From Quadrisphaera granulorum (GTDB taxonomy: Bacteria; Actinomycetota; Actinomycetes; Actinomycetales; Quadrisphaeraceae), in assembly GCF_003149145.1 (NCBI RefSeq), contig NZ_QGDQ01000012.1, forward strand, positions 1 to 64,000: a stretch of DNA of 64,000 nucleotides. The letters are read 5' to 3'. The notes beneath the pieces were generated by a model that made no database searches, was not told the DNA's origin, and was given only the letters and a program-made list of their open reading frames with translations. Positions within the stretch are counted from its first letter, which is position 1. Each line of letters begins with the position of its first letter. Positions 23,940 to 31,789 of this stretch are shown one piece after another. A program made the translations under genes and the position numbers.

Positions 23940-24219
23940 GGCGACCTTCCGCGTCCGCTGGCCCGACGGCAGCACCGACGCGTGCTACTCGCCGAGCCTC
24001 GTCGTGCACGACCACCTGGCCCCCGGCGCGGAGTACCCCGTCGCCGACTTCACCGCCAGGGTCACCGCGGCCATGGCGGAGGCCTCCGAGCGAGTCCGTG
24101 CCCGCTACGGGATGGCGTGCACGAGCGCCGCAGCCACCGCCGAGGGCGTGCGCTCCCGCGCCGCCGCCTTTCCTACCGGTGGCACGGTGCGGGTCCTCTC
24201 GATCGAGCCCCCACTGTGA
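23932..24219 (+). CDS. MSMEG_0570-family nitrogen starvation response protein
   Basis: 95 residues: FRVRWPDGSTDACYSPSLVV, HDHLAPGAEYPVADFTARVT, and MAEASERVRARYGMACTSAA, ending GGTVRVLSIEPPL. This small protein occurs only in Nit1C clusters; it has two Cys residues (in DACYS and MACTS) that might bind metal or flavin partners, but no function is known. The GTG at 23932 overlaps the nitrilase by 8 bases and its stop overlaps the oxidoreductase start as GTGA, indicating a fixed translational ratio. Confidence 0.85.
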   Translation: MPEATFRVRWPDGSTDACYSPSLVVHDHLAPGAEYPVADFTARVTAAMAEASERVRARYGMACTSAAATAEGVRSRAAAFPTGGTVRVLSIEPPL

Positions 24220-25565
24220 ACGCCGCTGCGAACCCCACTGTGAGCACCGCAGCGACCCCCACCGCCAGCGCGGCCCCTGCGGCCGAGCACGGGCTCGACG
24301 GGCGCCACCTGCCCGTCGTCGTCGTCGGAGGAGGCCAGGCGGGCCTGTCGATGAGCTGGCACCTGGTGCGCGCGGGCGTCGAGCACGTCGTCCTGGAGCG
24401 CGCCGCCGCCTGCCACGACTGGGCCGACCGCCGCTGGGACGCGTTCACGCTGGTCACGCCCAACTGGCAGTGCCAGCTGCCGGGGTACGCCTACGACGGC
24501 GACGACCCCGACGGCTTCATGACGCGCGACGAGGTGCACGCGTGGCTGCGTCGTTACCCCGCGACGTTCGGCGCGCCCCTGCACGAGGGAGTGGCGGTGA
24601 CGTCGTTGCGCGAGCGCCCCAGCGGGGGGTTCGCGCTCGTGACCACCGCCGGCCAGCTCACGGCCGACCAGGTGGTCGTCGCCACCGGCGGCTACCACCG
24701 GCCGGTGCTGCCTGCGGTGTCGTACCGCCTCCCCGACGACGTCGTCCAGCTCCACTCGGCCGACTACCGCTCGCCGCAGGCGCTACCCGACGGCGCGGTG
24801 CTCGTCATCGGGTCGGGTCAGTCGGGCGCGCAGATCGCCGAGGACCTGCACCTGGCCGGGCGCGAGGTGCACCTGGCCCTGGGCAGCGCGCCGCGTGTCG
24901 CCCGGCGCTACCGCGGGCGTGACTGCGTGGCGTGGCTCCACGACATGGGCGTCTACGACGTCGGCATCGAGGCGCACGCCGGTGGTCTGTCCAAGCGCGA
25001 GTCGACCAACCACTACGTCACGGGCCGTGACGGCGGGCGCGACATCGACCTGCGGGCCTTCGCCCGTGACGGCATGCACCTGCATGGGCGTCTGGAGTCG
25101 GTGACCCCGGCACCGGGCGGGGGCGCGCACTTGCGCTTCGCCCGGACCACCGCGGCGTCGCTGGACGCCGCAGACGCCGTCGCCGAGTCCATCAAGGACG
25201 ACATCGACCGGTGGATCGCCCGGCAGGGCATCGACGCGCCGCTCGAGGCGCGTTATGTGCCGGTGTGGCAGCCGCCGGCGCCGCAGGACGAGGACGTCGA
25301 CCTCGACCTGCGCGCCGCGGGCGTCTCCGCCGTCGTGTGGGCCGTGGGGTTCCGCGCGGACTTCCGGTGGGTGCAGGTCGGCGTCTTCGACGGCACCGGT
25401 GCGCCCACCCACCGCCGCGGCGTCACCGCGGTGCCGGGGCTGCACTTCCTCGGGCTGCCGTGGCTGCACACGTGGGGGTCCGGGCGATTCGCGGGGGTGG
25501 CGCGCGACGCGGCGCACCTCGCCGACGTCGTCGTGCAGCGGGCCGTGCGCAGCCGCGCCGCCTGA
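24216..25565 (+). CDS. MSMEG_0569-family flavin-dependent oxidoreductase
   Basis: 449 residues resembling flavin monooxygenases. After a 30-residue Ala/Thr lead comes VVVVGGGQAGLSMSWHLVRA (FAD-binding GxGxxG), with NWQCQLPGYAYDGDDPDGFM next. The central ATGGYHRP and VLVIGSGQSGAQIAEDLHLA (NAD(P)H-binding GxGxSG) precede VVWAVGFRADFRWV. These are BVMO/FMO-like two-dinucleotide features. The family is confined to Nit1C clusters. It could oxygenate a cyanide- or nitrile-derived compound, but this is inference. The GTG start overlaps the previous stop. Confidence 0.85.
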   Translation: MNAAANPTVSTAATPTASAAPAAEHGLDGRHLPVVVVGGGQAGLSMSWHLVRAGVEHVVLERAAACHDWADRRWDAFTLVTPNWQCQLPGYAYDGDDPDGFMTRDEVHAWLRRYPATFGAPLHEGVAVTSLRERPSGGFALVTTAGQLTADQVVVATGGYHRPVLPAVSYRLPDDVVQLHSADYRSPQALPDGAVLVIGSGQSGAQIAEDLHLAGREVHLALGSAPRVARRYRGRDCVAWLHDMGVYDVGIEAHAGGLSKRESTNHYVTGRDGGRDIDLRAFARDGMHLHGRLESVTPAPGGGAHLRFARTTAASLDAADAVAESIKDDIDRWIARQGIDAPLEARYVPVWQPPAPQDEDVDLDLRAAGVSAVVWAVGFRADFRWVQVGVFDGTGAPTHRRGVTAVPGLHFLGLPWLHTWGSGRFAGVARDAAHLADVVVQRAVRSRAA

Positions 25566-25595
25566 GGCCCGTTCGAGGGCTGAGGGTGGCTCAGG

Positions 25596-26585
25596 GTGGC
25601 TGACGAGGTGGTGCTCGCCGCGGTCGCGGGGCACTTCGGGCGCGACGTCGCACGCACGCTCGTGAAGCTCGAGGGCGTGATCGGGGCGGCCCGCGCCGCT
25701 GGCGCGCACCTGCTCGTGCTGCCCGACGCGACCATCGGCGGCTACGTCGACGACCTCGTCGACCCCGCCCCCGGCGGCGAGGCGGCGCTGCCGCCGGCCG
25801 TCGCGCTCGACGGGCCGGAGGTGGCGCGGGTGGCGGAGCTCGCGGGAGACGTCGTCGTCTGTTTCGGCATCAGTGAGCTCGACGACGACGACGCCAGCGG
25901 CCGCCCCGCGCGCTACAACACCGCCGTCTGCGTGCACCGCGGCGCCGTCCTGGGAGTGCACCGCAAGGTGCACCTGCCGCTGGGGGAGTCGCGCGCCTAC
26001 CGGGCGGGCAACGGCTTCGCGGCCTTCGACACCCCCATCGGGCGGATGGGCATGCTCGTGGACTTCGACAAGACCTTTCCCGAGAGTGCGCGCACGCTCG
26101 CGCTCGACGGTGCGGAGGTGCTGGCGTGCCTGTCGGCGTGGCCCGCGAGCGCCACCGAGCGCGCCGACAGGATCCGGCTGGACCGCCAGGCGCGGCTCTT
26201 CGACCTCTATGACGCGGCGCGCGCCGCGGAGAACCAGGTCTGGCTGGTGTCGTCCAACCAGACCGGCGTGCAGGGCGGGCTGCGCTTCCTGGGGCAGGCG
26301 AAGGTGGTCGACCCGGCGGGGGAGGTGGTGGCGCGCACGTGGACTCAGGGAGGCATGGCCGTGGCGCCGGCGCGCGTGGCCGAGGGCGTCGCGCGGGCCC
26401 GCCGGAAGGTGCACCACCTGCGCGACAGGGTGCTGTCGGCGTACGCCGTGGATCGGCCCTTCACCCCCCACAAAGCGCGATCAAGCGCTTACCCTGAGCA
26501 CGCAGTGCCTGGTCAAGGCCCTGATGACGACTCTGGCGACGACCGCGGTGATGAGCACCGCGGTGACGACGGGAGGGGCGCGTGA
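25596..26585 (+). CDS. Second nitrilase homologue lacking catalytic Cys and Glu (probable pseudoenzyme)
   Basis: 329 residues, clearly related to the nitrilase three genes upstream (shared RYNTAVC, RKVH.PLGE, FDK.FPE, LSAWPAS, SSNQ.G). The catalytic Cys is Asp156 (MLVDFDKTFPE, codon GAC at 26061-26063). The general-base Glu is Asp44 (LVLPDATIGG, codon GAC at 25725-25727). Lys124 remains. Without the Cys no thioimidate can form, so normal nitrilase chemistry is excluded. Nitrilases assemble as spirals or dimers, so it may be a structural or regulatory partner. The 45-residue Asp/Gly/His-rich tail is unusual. The GTG at 25596 follows a 30-base gap, and the stop overlaps the glycosyltransferase start. 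Confidence 0.85.
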   Translation: MADEVVLAAVAGHFGRDVARTLVKLEGVIGAARAAGAHLLVLPDATIGGYVDDLVDPAPGGEAALPPAVALDGPEVARVAELAGDVVVCFGISELDDDDASGRPARYNTAVCVHRGAVLGVHRKVHLPLGESRAYRAGNGFAAFDTPIGRMGMLVDFDKTFPESARTLALDGAEVLACLSAWPASATERADRIRLDRQARLFDLYDAARAAENQVWLVSSNQTGVQGGLRFLGQAKVVDPAGEVVARTWTQGGMAVAPARVAEGVARARRKVHHLRDRVLSAYAVDRPFTPHKARSSAYPEHAVPGQGPDDDSGDDRGDEHRGDDGRGA

Positions 26586-27781
26586 GGATCGCGCTGGCCA
26601 CCTACTCCACCAAGCCGCGTGGCGGCGTGGTGCACACCCTCGCACTGGCCGAGTCGCTGGCCAGACGCGGCCACGACGTCACCGTGTGGACGCTCGGTCG
26701 CGGAGGCGACACCACCTTCTTCCGCCCGGTCGACAAGGCGGTGCGCATCGAGGCCGTGCCGTTCCCGCCTGTGGACGGCGAGGACGTCGGGCAGCGCATC
26801 GCCCGCTCGATCGACGTGCTCGGGTCCGCGCTGGCCTGGCACCTGGCCACGGCGCCGGAGCTGCCCGACGTCGTCCACGCGCAAGACTGCATCTCCGCCA
26901 ACGCCGCGCTCGGCGCTGCCCGCGGCGCCGGGGTGCCGCTGGTGCGCACCGTGCACCACCTCGACGCTTTCACCACGCCGCAGCTCGTGGCCTGCCACGA
27001 CGCCGCCGTGCGCCATCCCGACGCGCTGTTGTGCGTGTCCGAGGCAGTGGCGTCCGAGGTGGAGACGGCGTATGGCCTGACGCCGACGGTCATCTCCGGC
27101 GCCATCGACGCCGCACGGTTCGCCGCTGCGTCGCGCAGCGACCCCGCTGCGCGGGCCGCCCGCCGGGCGTGGCGTGCGGACCTGGGCCGGTTCATCCTCG
27201 CCGTCGGCGGGGTGGAGCCGCGCAAGGGCAGCCTCGACCTGCTGGAGGCGTGGGCGGTGCTGCGCCGGCACCGGCTCGACCTGCGCGACGTCTCCCTCGT
27301 GCTGGCCGGGGGAGAGACCCTGTTCGACCACCGCGCCTACCGCGCAGCCTTCGACGCCCGCGCTGCCGAGCTGTCGGCGGAGCTGGGGGCCGCCCCGGTG
27401 GTGCTCGGTTCCGTCGACGACGGCGTGCTGCCCTCGCTGGTCGCTGCCGCGGACGTGGTGGCCTTCCCCTCCACCAAGGAGGGCTTCGGCATGGCACCGC
27501 TGGAGGCCCTCGCCGCGGGCGTGCCGGTGGTGGCCCGCGACCTGCCCGTGCTGCGCGAGGTGCTCGGCGAGGCGGCGCTGTACGGCCGTAGCGTGCTCGA
27601 GCTCGCCGAGGCGCTGGGCGTGGCGCTCGGAGGCGGCGCTCCGAGCCCGTCGCTGGGGCGGGCGGTCGCGGCCGGGTTCGCGTGGCCGCGGGCGGCGGCC
27701 CAGCACGAGGAGTTCTACACGCGCGTGGCGCGACCCCGCACGATCACGCTCCCCACGCCGGACGCGGCCCTGATCGCCTGA
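26582..27781 (+). CDS. MSMEG_0565-family glycosyltransferase (GT4 type)
   Basis: 399 residues with GT-B layout. The N-terminal domain has ALATYSTKPRGGVVHTLALA and TVHHLDAFTTPQLVACHDAA. The linker GRFILAVGGVEPRKGSLDLL leads to the C-terminal domain with VVLGSVDDGVLPSLVAAADV and PSTKEGFGMAPLEALAAGVP, the E-x7-E region of GT4 enzymes. The family is found at the end of Nit1C clusters in actinobacteria and proteobacteria. The acceptor and donor are unknown. A GTGA overlap couples it to the pseudo-nitrilase; it ends the operon. Confidence 0.85.
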   Translation: MRIALATYSTKPRGGVVHTLALAESLARRGHDVTVWTLGRGGDTTFFRPVDKAVRIEAVPFPPVDGEDVGQRIARSIDVLGSALAWHLATAPELPDVVHAQDCISANAALGAARGAGVPLVRTVHHLDAFTTPQLVACHDAAVRHPDALLCVSEAVASEVETAYGLTPTVISGAIDAARFAAASRSDPAARAARRAWRADLGRFILAVGGVEPRKGSLDLLEAWAVLRRHRLDLRDVSLVLAGGETLFDHRAYRAAFDARAAELSAELGAAPVVLGSVDDGVLPSLVAAADVVAFPSTKEGFGMAPLEALAAGVPVVARDLPVLREVLGEAALYGRSVLELAEALGVALGGGAPSPSLGRAVAAGFAWPRAAAQHEEFYTRVARPRTITLPTPDAALIA

Positions 27782-27976
27782 CCTACCCCACCCCTCCGCG
27801 ACGATCAAGGACGTGCGCGCCACCTTCTGTGGTCGCCGTCACCGACCGGGGACACGCAGCCTTGCTGGGAGGCTCCGCCAGCCCGCTTCCGAGTCCCAGT
27901 TGCCGCTGCGCCGCGTCCTGATGCCGTGCGCGGATCCGACGCTGCGGACCCGCCCGCGACGCGGCAGGCTGGGGAC

Positions 27977-28396
27977 GTGCCGAAGATCTCCGAGAAGCCC
28001 ATCCCTGCCGACGTCCTCGAGCTGCTCCGCAAGCCCAACCCCGCGGTCATGGCGACCGTTGCGAAGGACGGGCGCCCCGTCACCGTCGCCACCTGGTACC
28101 TCATCGAGGACGACGGCAGGATGCTCCTCGGCCTGGACTCCAGCCGCGCGCGCATCAAGCACCTGGCCGAGGACGGGCGCGTCTCGCTCACCGCTCTTGC
28201 CGAGGGCGACTGGTACACGCACGTCAGCGTGCAGGGCCGCGTGGTGGAGATCGCCGACGACGAGGGGCTCGCCGGCATCGACAGGCTCAGCCGCCACTAC
28301 ACCGGGAGCGACTATCCGAACCGCACGAGCCCCCGCGTGCTCGTCTGGGTGGAGCTGGACCGCTGGCACGGCTGGGGCGGCGCCTCGCAGGACTGA
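27977..28396 (+). CDS. PPOX-class F420/flavin-dependent enzyme
   Basis: 139 residues with split-barrel flavin/F420-binding fold: VLELLRKPNPAVMATVAKDG, RPVTVATWYLIEDDGRMLLG, SSRARIKHLAEDGRVSLTAL, and YTHVSVQGRVVEIADDEG. This pattern fits actinobacterial PPOX-class F420-dependent proteins. These act as reductases or biliverdin-binding proteins; the substrate is unknown. CAGGCT lies six bases before the GTG at 27977, supporting that start over longer frames. The upstream region 27782-27976 includes one CGACGATCAAGGA motif (27799-27811) and no other gene. Confidence 0.8.
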   Translation: MPKISEKPIPADVLELLRKPNPAVMATVAKDGRPVTVATWYLIEDDGRMLLGLDSSRARIKHLAEDGRVSLTALAEGDWYTHVSVQGRVVEIADDEGLAGIDRLSRHYTGSDYPNRTSPRVLVWVELDRWHGWGGASQD

Positions 28397-28580
28397 CCGC
28401 CGGTCTGCGCGCCCTCGTCAGGCTCGCCGGTCCTCAGGGGGCCGGCGGGCGTCGCGGTGCCTGCGAAGCCGAGTGCGGACGGCAGCGACGTCCACGCCCC
28501 GATGGGTTCCACCGCCTCCGCTGCCCGGACCAGCAGCGCCTCGACCCACACGGCCCACGCTTCCCACACAGCGAGCATGG

Positions 28581-29309
28581 TCACGACCCCGCCGGGCGCA
28601 CGAGCCCGCACTCGTACGCGAACACCACGGCCTGAGCCCGGTCGCGCAGGTCGAGCTTGGTGAAGATCCGGCTGACGTGGCTCTTCACCGTCTGCTCGGT
28701 GACGTACACCTGCTCGGCCACCTCCCGGTTGGACAGCCCGCGCGCCACCAGCGAGAGCACCTCGACCTCCTTGGGGGTCAGCTGCGCCAGCCGCGCGGGC
28801 AGCTCGCGGGCGTCGGCGGCCTCGCGGTGCGTGGCCACGTAGTGCGAGATGAGCCGCCGCGTGAGCGCCGGGTCGAGGAGCGCCTCGCCGCGGGCCACCG
28901 TCCGCACGGCGCCGACGAGGTCTGCTGCGGTGGCGTGCTTGAGCAGGAAGCCGCTGGCGCCCACGCGCAGCGCGGCGTGGACGTGCTCGTCGAGGTCGAA
29001 CGTCGTCAGCACCAGCACGCGCGTGCGCGCCAGCTCGGGGCTGGCAACGATCTCGGCGGTGGCCTCGATGCCGCTGCGCACCGGCATGCGGATGTCCATG
29101 AGGACGACCTCCGGCGCCTCTCCGGCCGCCGCCAGCCGACGGCACAGCGCCACGGCCTCGGCACCGTCGGCGGCCGTGCCCACCACGCGGACGTCGTTCT
29201 GAGCGCCGAGCAGCGCCGCGAACCCCTCCCTGACCAGGGCCTGGTCGTCGACGACGACGACGCGCAGCTCCTGCGACGCCCCTCCCTCGGCTGGCGCTGA
29301 CTCAGACAC
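28581..29309 (-). CDS. NarL/LuxR-family response regulator
   Basis: 242 residues. The receiver (about 16-135) has LRVVVVDDQALVREGF with the acidic pair, the phospho-acceptor Asp in VVLMDIRMPVRSGIE, the Thr in VLVLTTFDLDE and the Lys in GASGFLLKHA. The DNA-binding part is LTPKEVEVLSLVARGLSNRE, VAEQVYVTEQTVKSHVSRIF. It is encoded directly after and overlapping (8 bases) its cognate histidine kinase. The stimulus is unknown. Confidence 0.95.
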   Translation of the reverse strand: MSESAPAEGGASQELRVVVVDDQALVREGFAALLGAQNDVRVVGTAADGAEAVALCRRLAAAGEAPEVVLMDIRMPVRSGIEATAEIVASPELARTRVLVLTTFDLDEHVHAALRVGASGFLLKHATAADLVGAVRTVARGEALLDPALTRRLISHYVATHREAADARELPARLAQLTPKEVEVLSLVARGLSNREVAEQVYVTEQTVKSHVSRIFTKLDLRDRAQAVVFAYECGLVRPAGS

Positions 29310-30600
29310 GGGTGGCCTCCTGTGCGGGCAGGGGCAGCGGCAGGCGCGCCCGGAGCTCCCACCCGCCGTCGTCCGTCGGACCGGCGGTGAGCACGCCGTC
29401 GAGCGCAGCCACGCGCTCGCGCAGCGAGGCCAGCCCGAGCCCCGCTCCGGGACCGTGGTCGATGCCGGCTGCGTTGAGGACGTCTACGTCGAGCGCTCCG
29501 CCGTCGGCGCTCGCGCTGGTGCTGACGTGCACCGAGACCGGCGCGAGCGCCGCGTGCTGCCGGGCGTTCGAGAGCGCCTGAGCCACCACCCGGTAGACGG
29601 TCAGTCCGATGACGTCGGGTACCGGCGCCTCCGCCTCGAGCTCCCAGGTGACGTCCGTGCCTGCGGCGCGGGCGCGCTGCAGCAGGTCCTCCAGGTCGGC
29701 CAGGCCCGGCTGCGGCACCTCGTCGATCGCCTCGTGAGGACTGCCGAGCACCCCGAGCAGCCGGCGCAGGTCGCCCATGGCCTCGCGGGCGCTGGCGGCC
29801 ACCGCCCGCAGCTCGGCGACCGCGGCCTCGGGCAGGTCCGGCAGCCGGTACGGCGCGGTCTCGCCGCGCACCGCCACCTCGGAGAAGTGGTGCGCGACGA
29901 CGTCGTGCATCTCCTGCGCGATGCGGGTGCGCTCCGCGAGGGCCGCCCGCGCCTCCCGCTCCTCGCGAGTCCGCTGCTCTGCGGCGTCCGCGCGGTCACG
30001 GGAACGGGCAAACCCGCGGACGACGAGGGCTAACGCCAGGGGGGCCGCTCCCATCAGCGAGAAGGCGACGATGTCCTGCAGGTAGAAGCGGGCACCGCCG
30101 GGCCCAAGAGCAGTGACGATGGTCAGCAGCGCGACGAGGCAGGTCGCCGACAGCGCCGCGGTCAGGACCCGCCCTCGCGTCGTCCACGCGATCAGCGCCG
30201 GGAGCGGTAGCCACACGACCATGACGTAGAACCAGGCGATGCCCACGTTGGGCACCCGTGAGAGCCCGTGCACCAGGAGCAAGACGTCCAGCCCGACGAC
30301 GACTCCGACCACCAGCTGCCACCCGAGCAGCGGCCACCGCGTGCTGCCCACGGCCAGCGCGACCGACACCGCGGCGACGACGGGCAGCCCCTCTGGACTG
30401 AGGACCGTGTCACCGGTGCGCTCGAGGAGCGACGGCACGAGCCACACACTCATCGCCAGCAGCAGAGCCGGAAGCGCGACCCGCAGCACCGGGTGGCCCG
30501 GTCCCACCACCGGTCCGGGGCCCCGCTGGAACGGGTTCACCACCGTCCACAGTGCCGCGCCCCAGCTCGGCTGGGCGGCTCCTGCTCGTCCGTCGACCAC
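29302..30600 (-). CDS. Sensor histidine kinase (HisKA_3/DesK type)
   Basis: 432 residues. Residues about 30-215 contain six or so membrane helices without an obvious extracellular domain. The dimerisation box is RTRIAQEMHDVVAHHFSEVA with the phospho-His. The catalytic domain includes VYRVVAQALSNARQHAALAP (N box) and GPGAGLGLASLRERVAALDG (G2 box). The sequence between the H box and N box is family-like but SEVAVRGETAPYRLPD is less conserved than usual. GTG starts at 30600. Its divergent neighbour, a secreted hydrolase, is separated by about 118 bases containing a perfect dyad. Confidence 0.9.
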   Translation of the reverse strand: MVDGRAGAAQPSWGAALWTVVNPFQRGPGPVVGPGHPVLRVALPALLLAMSVWLVPSLLERTGDTVLSPEGLPVVAAVSVALAVGSTRWPLLGWQLVVGVVVGLDVLLLVHGLSRVPNVGIAWFYVMVVWLPLPALIAWTTRGRVLTAALSATCLVALLTIVTALGPGGARFYLQDIVAFSLMGAAPLALALVVRGFARSRDRADAAEQRTREEREARAALAERTRIAQEMHDVVAHHFSEVAVRGETAPYRLPDLPEAAVAELRAVAASAREAMGDLRRLLGVLGSPHEAIDEVPQPGLADLEDLLQRARAAGTDVTWELEAEAPVPDVIGLTVYRVVAQALSNARQHAALAPVSVHVSTSASADGGALDVDVLNAAGIDHGPGAGLGLASLRERVAALDGVLTAGPTDDGGWELRARLPLPLPAQEATRV

Positions 30601-30663
30601 ACCTCCACGCTAGAGATCGCGAGCGCCGCACGGATGCCGCTGACGGGGGAGACCCGACCCCCT

Positions 30664-30678
30664 ACCCCGGTACGGGGT
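30664..30678. promoter_or_regulatory. Perfect dyad in the divergent kinase/hydrolase promoter region
   Basis: ACCCCG-GTA-CGGGGT is an exact interrupted palindrome centred between the histidine kinase gene and the divergent secreted hydrolase. It could bind the response regulator encoded downstream of the kinase and coordinate both promoters. Confidence 0.35.
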
Positions 30679-30718
30679 CGGCCTCAGACCCCCACCGCCG
30701 TACCCAGACACCTGGGCG

Positions 30719-31633
30719 ATGTGCCAGCACCCCGCCGAGCCCGACCGTTCCAGGGTGCTGACACGCCCGTCCTGCCTGCTTGCAGTCCTCGTGGTTCTAG
30801 CCGCGCTGCTCGTGCCCGGTACGGGCGCAGCCGCGAGGACCCAGCGCCCCGAGACGCCGGTCGCCCTCGACGCTTCCTGCGCAGCCAGCCTCCCGCACCG
30901 TCTCGGGGCGGATGATGCTCGCGGGCTCGACGTCCTCGGTTGCGGCGACGGCGGCGGCGCCGACCCCCGCGGCCGAGTGGTCGTCGCCGTCGGCGACCTC
31001 GCGAGCGCGGCGCACGTCGTCGTCCTCGTCCCCGGCTGCGACAGCGACCTCGCGTCGCTCACGCCGTCACCCCGCGAGCGCCGCCCCGGCGGCACGCCGC
31101 TGGACTGGGCTCAAGCCCTGGCGGCCGCGTCCGGACCGGACACCGCCGTGGTGCTGTGGATCGGCTACGACACGCCCGTCGGCCCCGGGCTGGCCGCTGC
31201 GACGAGCGGTCGTGCCCGCGCCGCCGTCCCCGCGCTGCTTGCCGAGGTGCGCACGCTGCGCGCCAGCGCACCCCGTGCGCGCAGCACCACCGTGGTCGGG
31301 CACAGCTACGGCGCTGTGGTCGTGGCGCTCGCGGCGGCGGACCTCGACGTCGACGACGTCGTCCTGCTCGGCAGTCCCGGCGCGCACGCCACCTCGGCCA
31401 GCGATCTCGGCACGACCGCCCGCGTCTGGGCGGCTACCGCCCCTACCGACTGGGTGGGTCACCTCCCGCACGTGCAGCTCGGGGACCTCGGCCACGGCAC
31501 CGACCCGGCGTCCTCAGCCTTCGGCGCGCGCCCTCTGCCGACCACGGGGGTGCGCGCCCACGACGACTACTTCCGGCCCGGCAGCGCGTCGCTGGCGGCG
31601 CTCGCCGTCGTCGTCACCGGCACCGCCGGATGA
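30719..31633 (+). CDS. Secreted DUF1023-like alpha/beta hydrolase
   Basis: 304 residues. The N-terminus has an export signal (RPSCLLAVLVVLAALLVPG then AARTQ). The mature part has alpha/beta-hydrolase features of the DUF1023 group: HVVVLVPGCDSDLASL, AVVLWIGYDTPVG, TTVVGHSYGAVVVALAAADL (GHSYG nucleophile), VVLLGSPGAHATSASDLG and HDDYFRPGSASLAAL. These secreted proteins are common in actinobacteria; their substrates are unknown. The ATG at 30719 or the GTG at 30758 could start it. Its divergence from a two-component system suggests co-regulation. Confidence 0.8.
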   Translation: MCQHPAEPDRSRVLTRPSCLLAVLVVLAALLVPGTGAAARTQRPETPVALDASCAASLPHRLGADDARGLDVLGCGDGGGADPRGRVVVAVGDLASAAHVVVLVPGCDSDLASLTPSPRERRPGGTPLDWAQALAAASGPDTAVVLWIGYDTPVGPGLAAATSGRARAAVPALLAEVRTLRASAPRARSTTVVGHSYGAVVVALAAADLDVDDVVLLGSPGAHATSASDLGTTARVWAATAPTDWVGHLPHVQLGDLGHGTDPASSAFGARPLPTTGVRAHDDYFRPGSASLAALAVVVTGTAG

Positions 31634-31654
31634 TCGGAGCGGGACCCCCGGGGA

Positions 31655-31709
31655 CCGGGGACCTGGAAGCAGGGGAAAAGGCGTCTGGAGCAGGCCTGCA
31701 GGTCCCCGG
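31655..31709. terminator. Inverted repeat between convergent hydrolase and efeB genes
   Basis: CCGGGGACCTG (31655-31665) and CAGGTCCCCGG (31699-31709) pair perfectly over 11 bp across a 33-base loop. The position between two converging genes suggests a bidirectional terminator, though the loop is long and there is no U tract. Confidence 0.4.
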
Positions 31710-31789
31710 AAGGGTGTCCGGCCTGGCGCAGAGGGGGCGTCGACCAGCCGACGTGACGCTCAGGCGCATGATCGTCGAGGAGGCGGGGG

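Noticed and set aside
28398-28574. Possible small minus-strand gene after the response regulator (starting MLAVWEAWAVWVEALL)
   Set aside because: It runs far into the antisense of the PPOX gene and shows no recognisable family or Shine-Dalgarno; the start so close to the stop may be chance.
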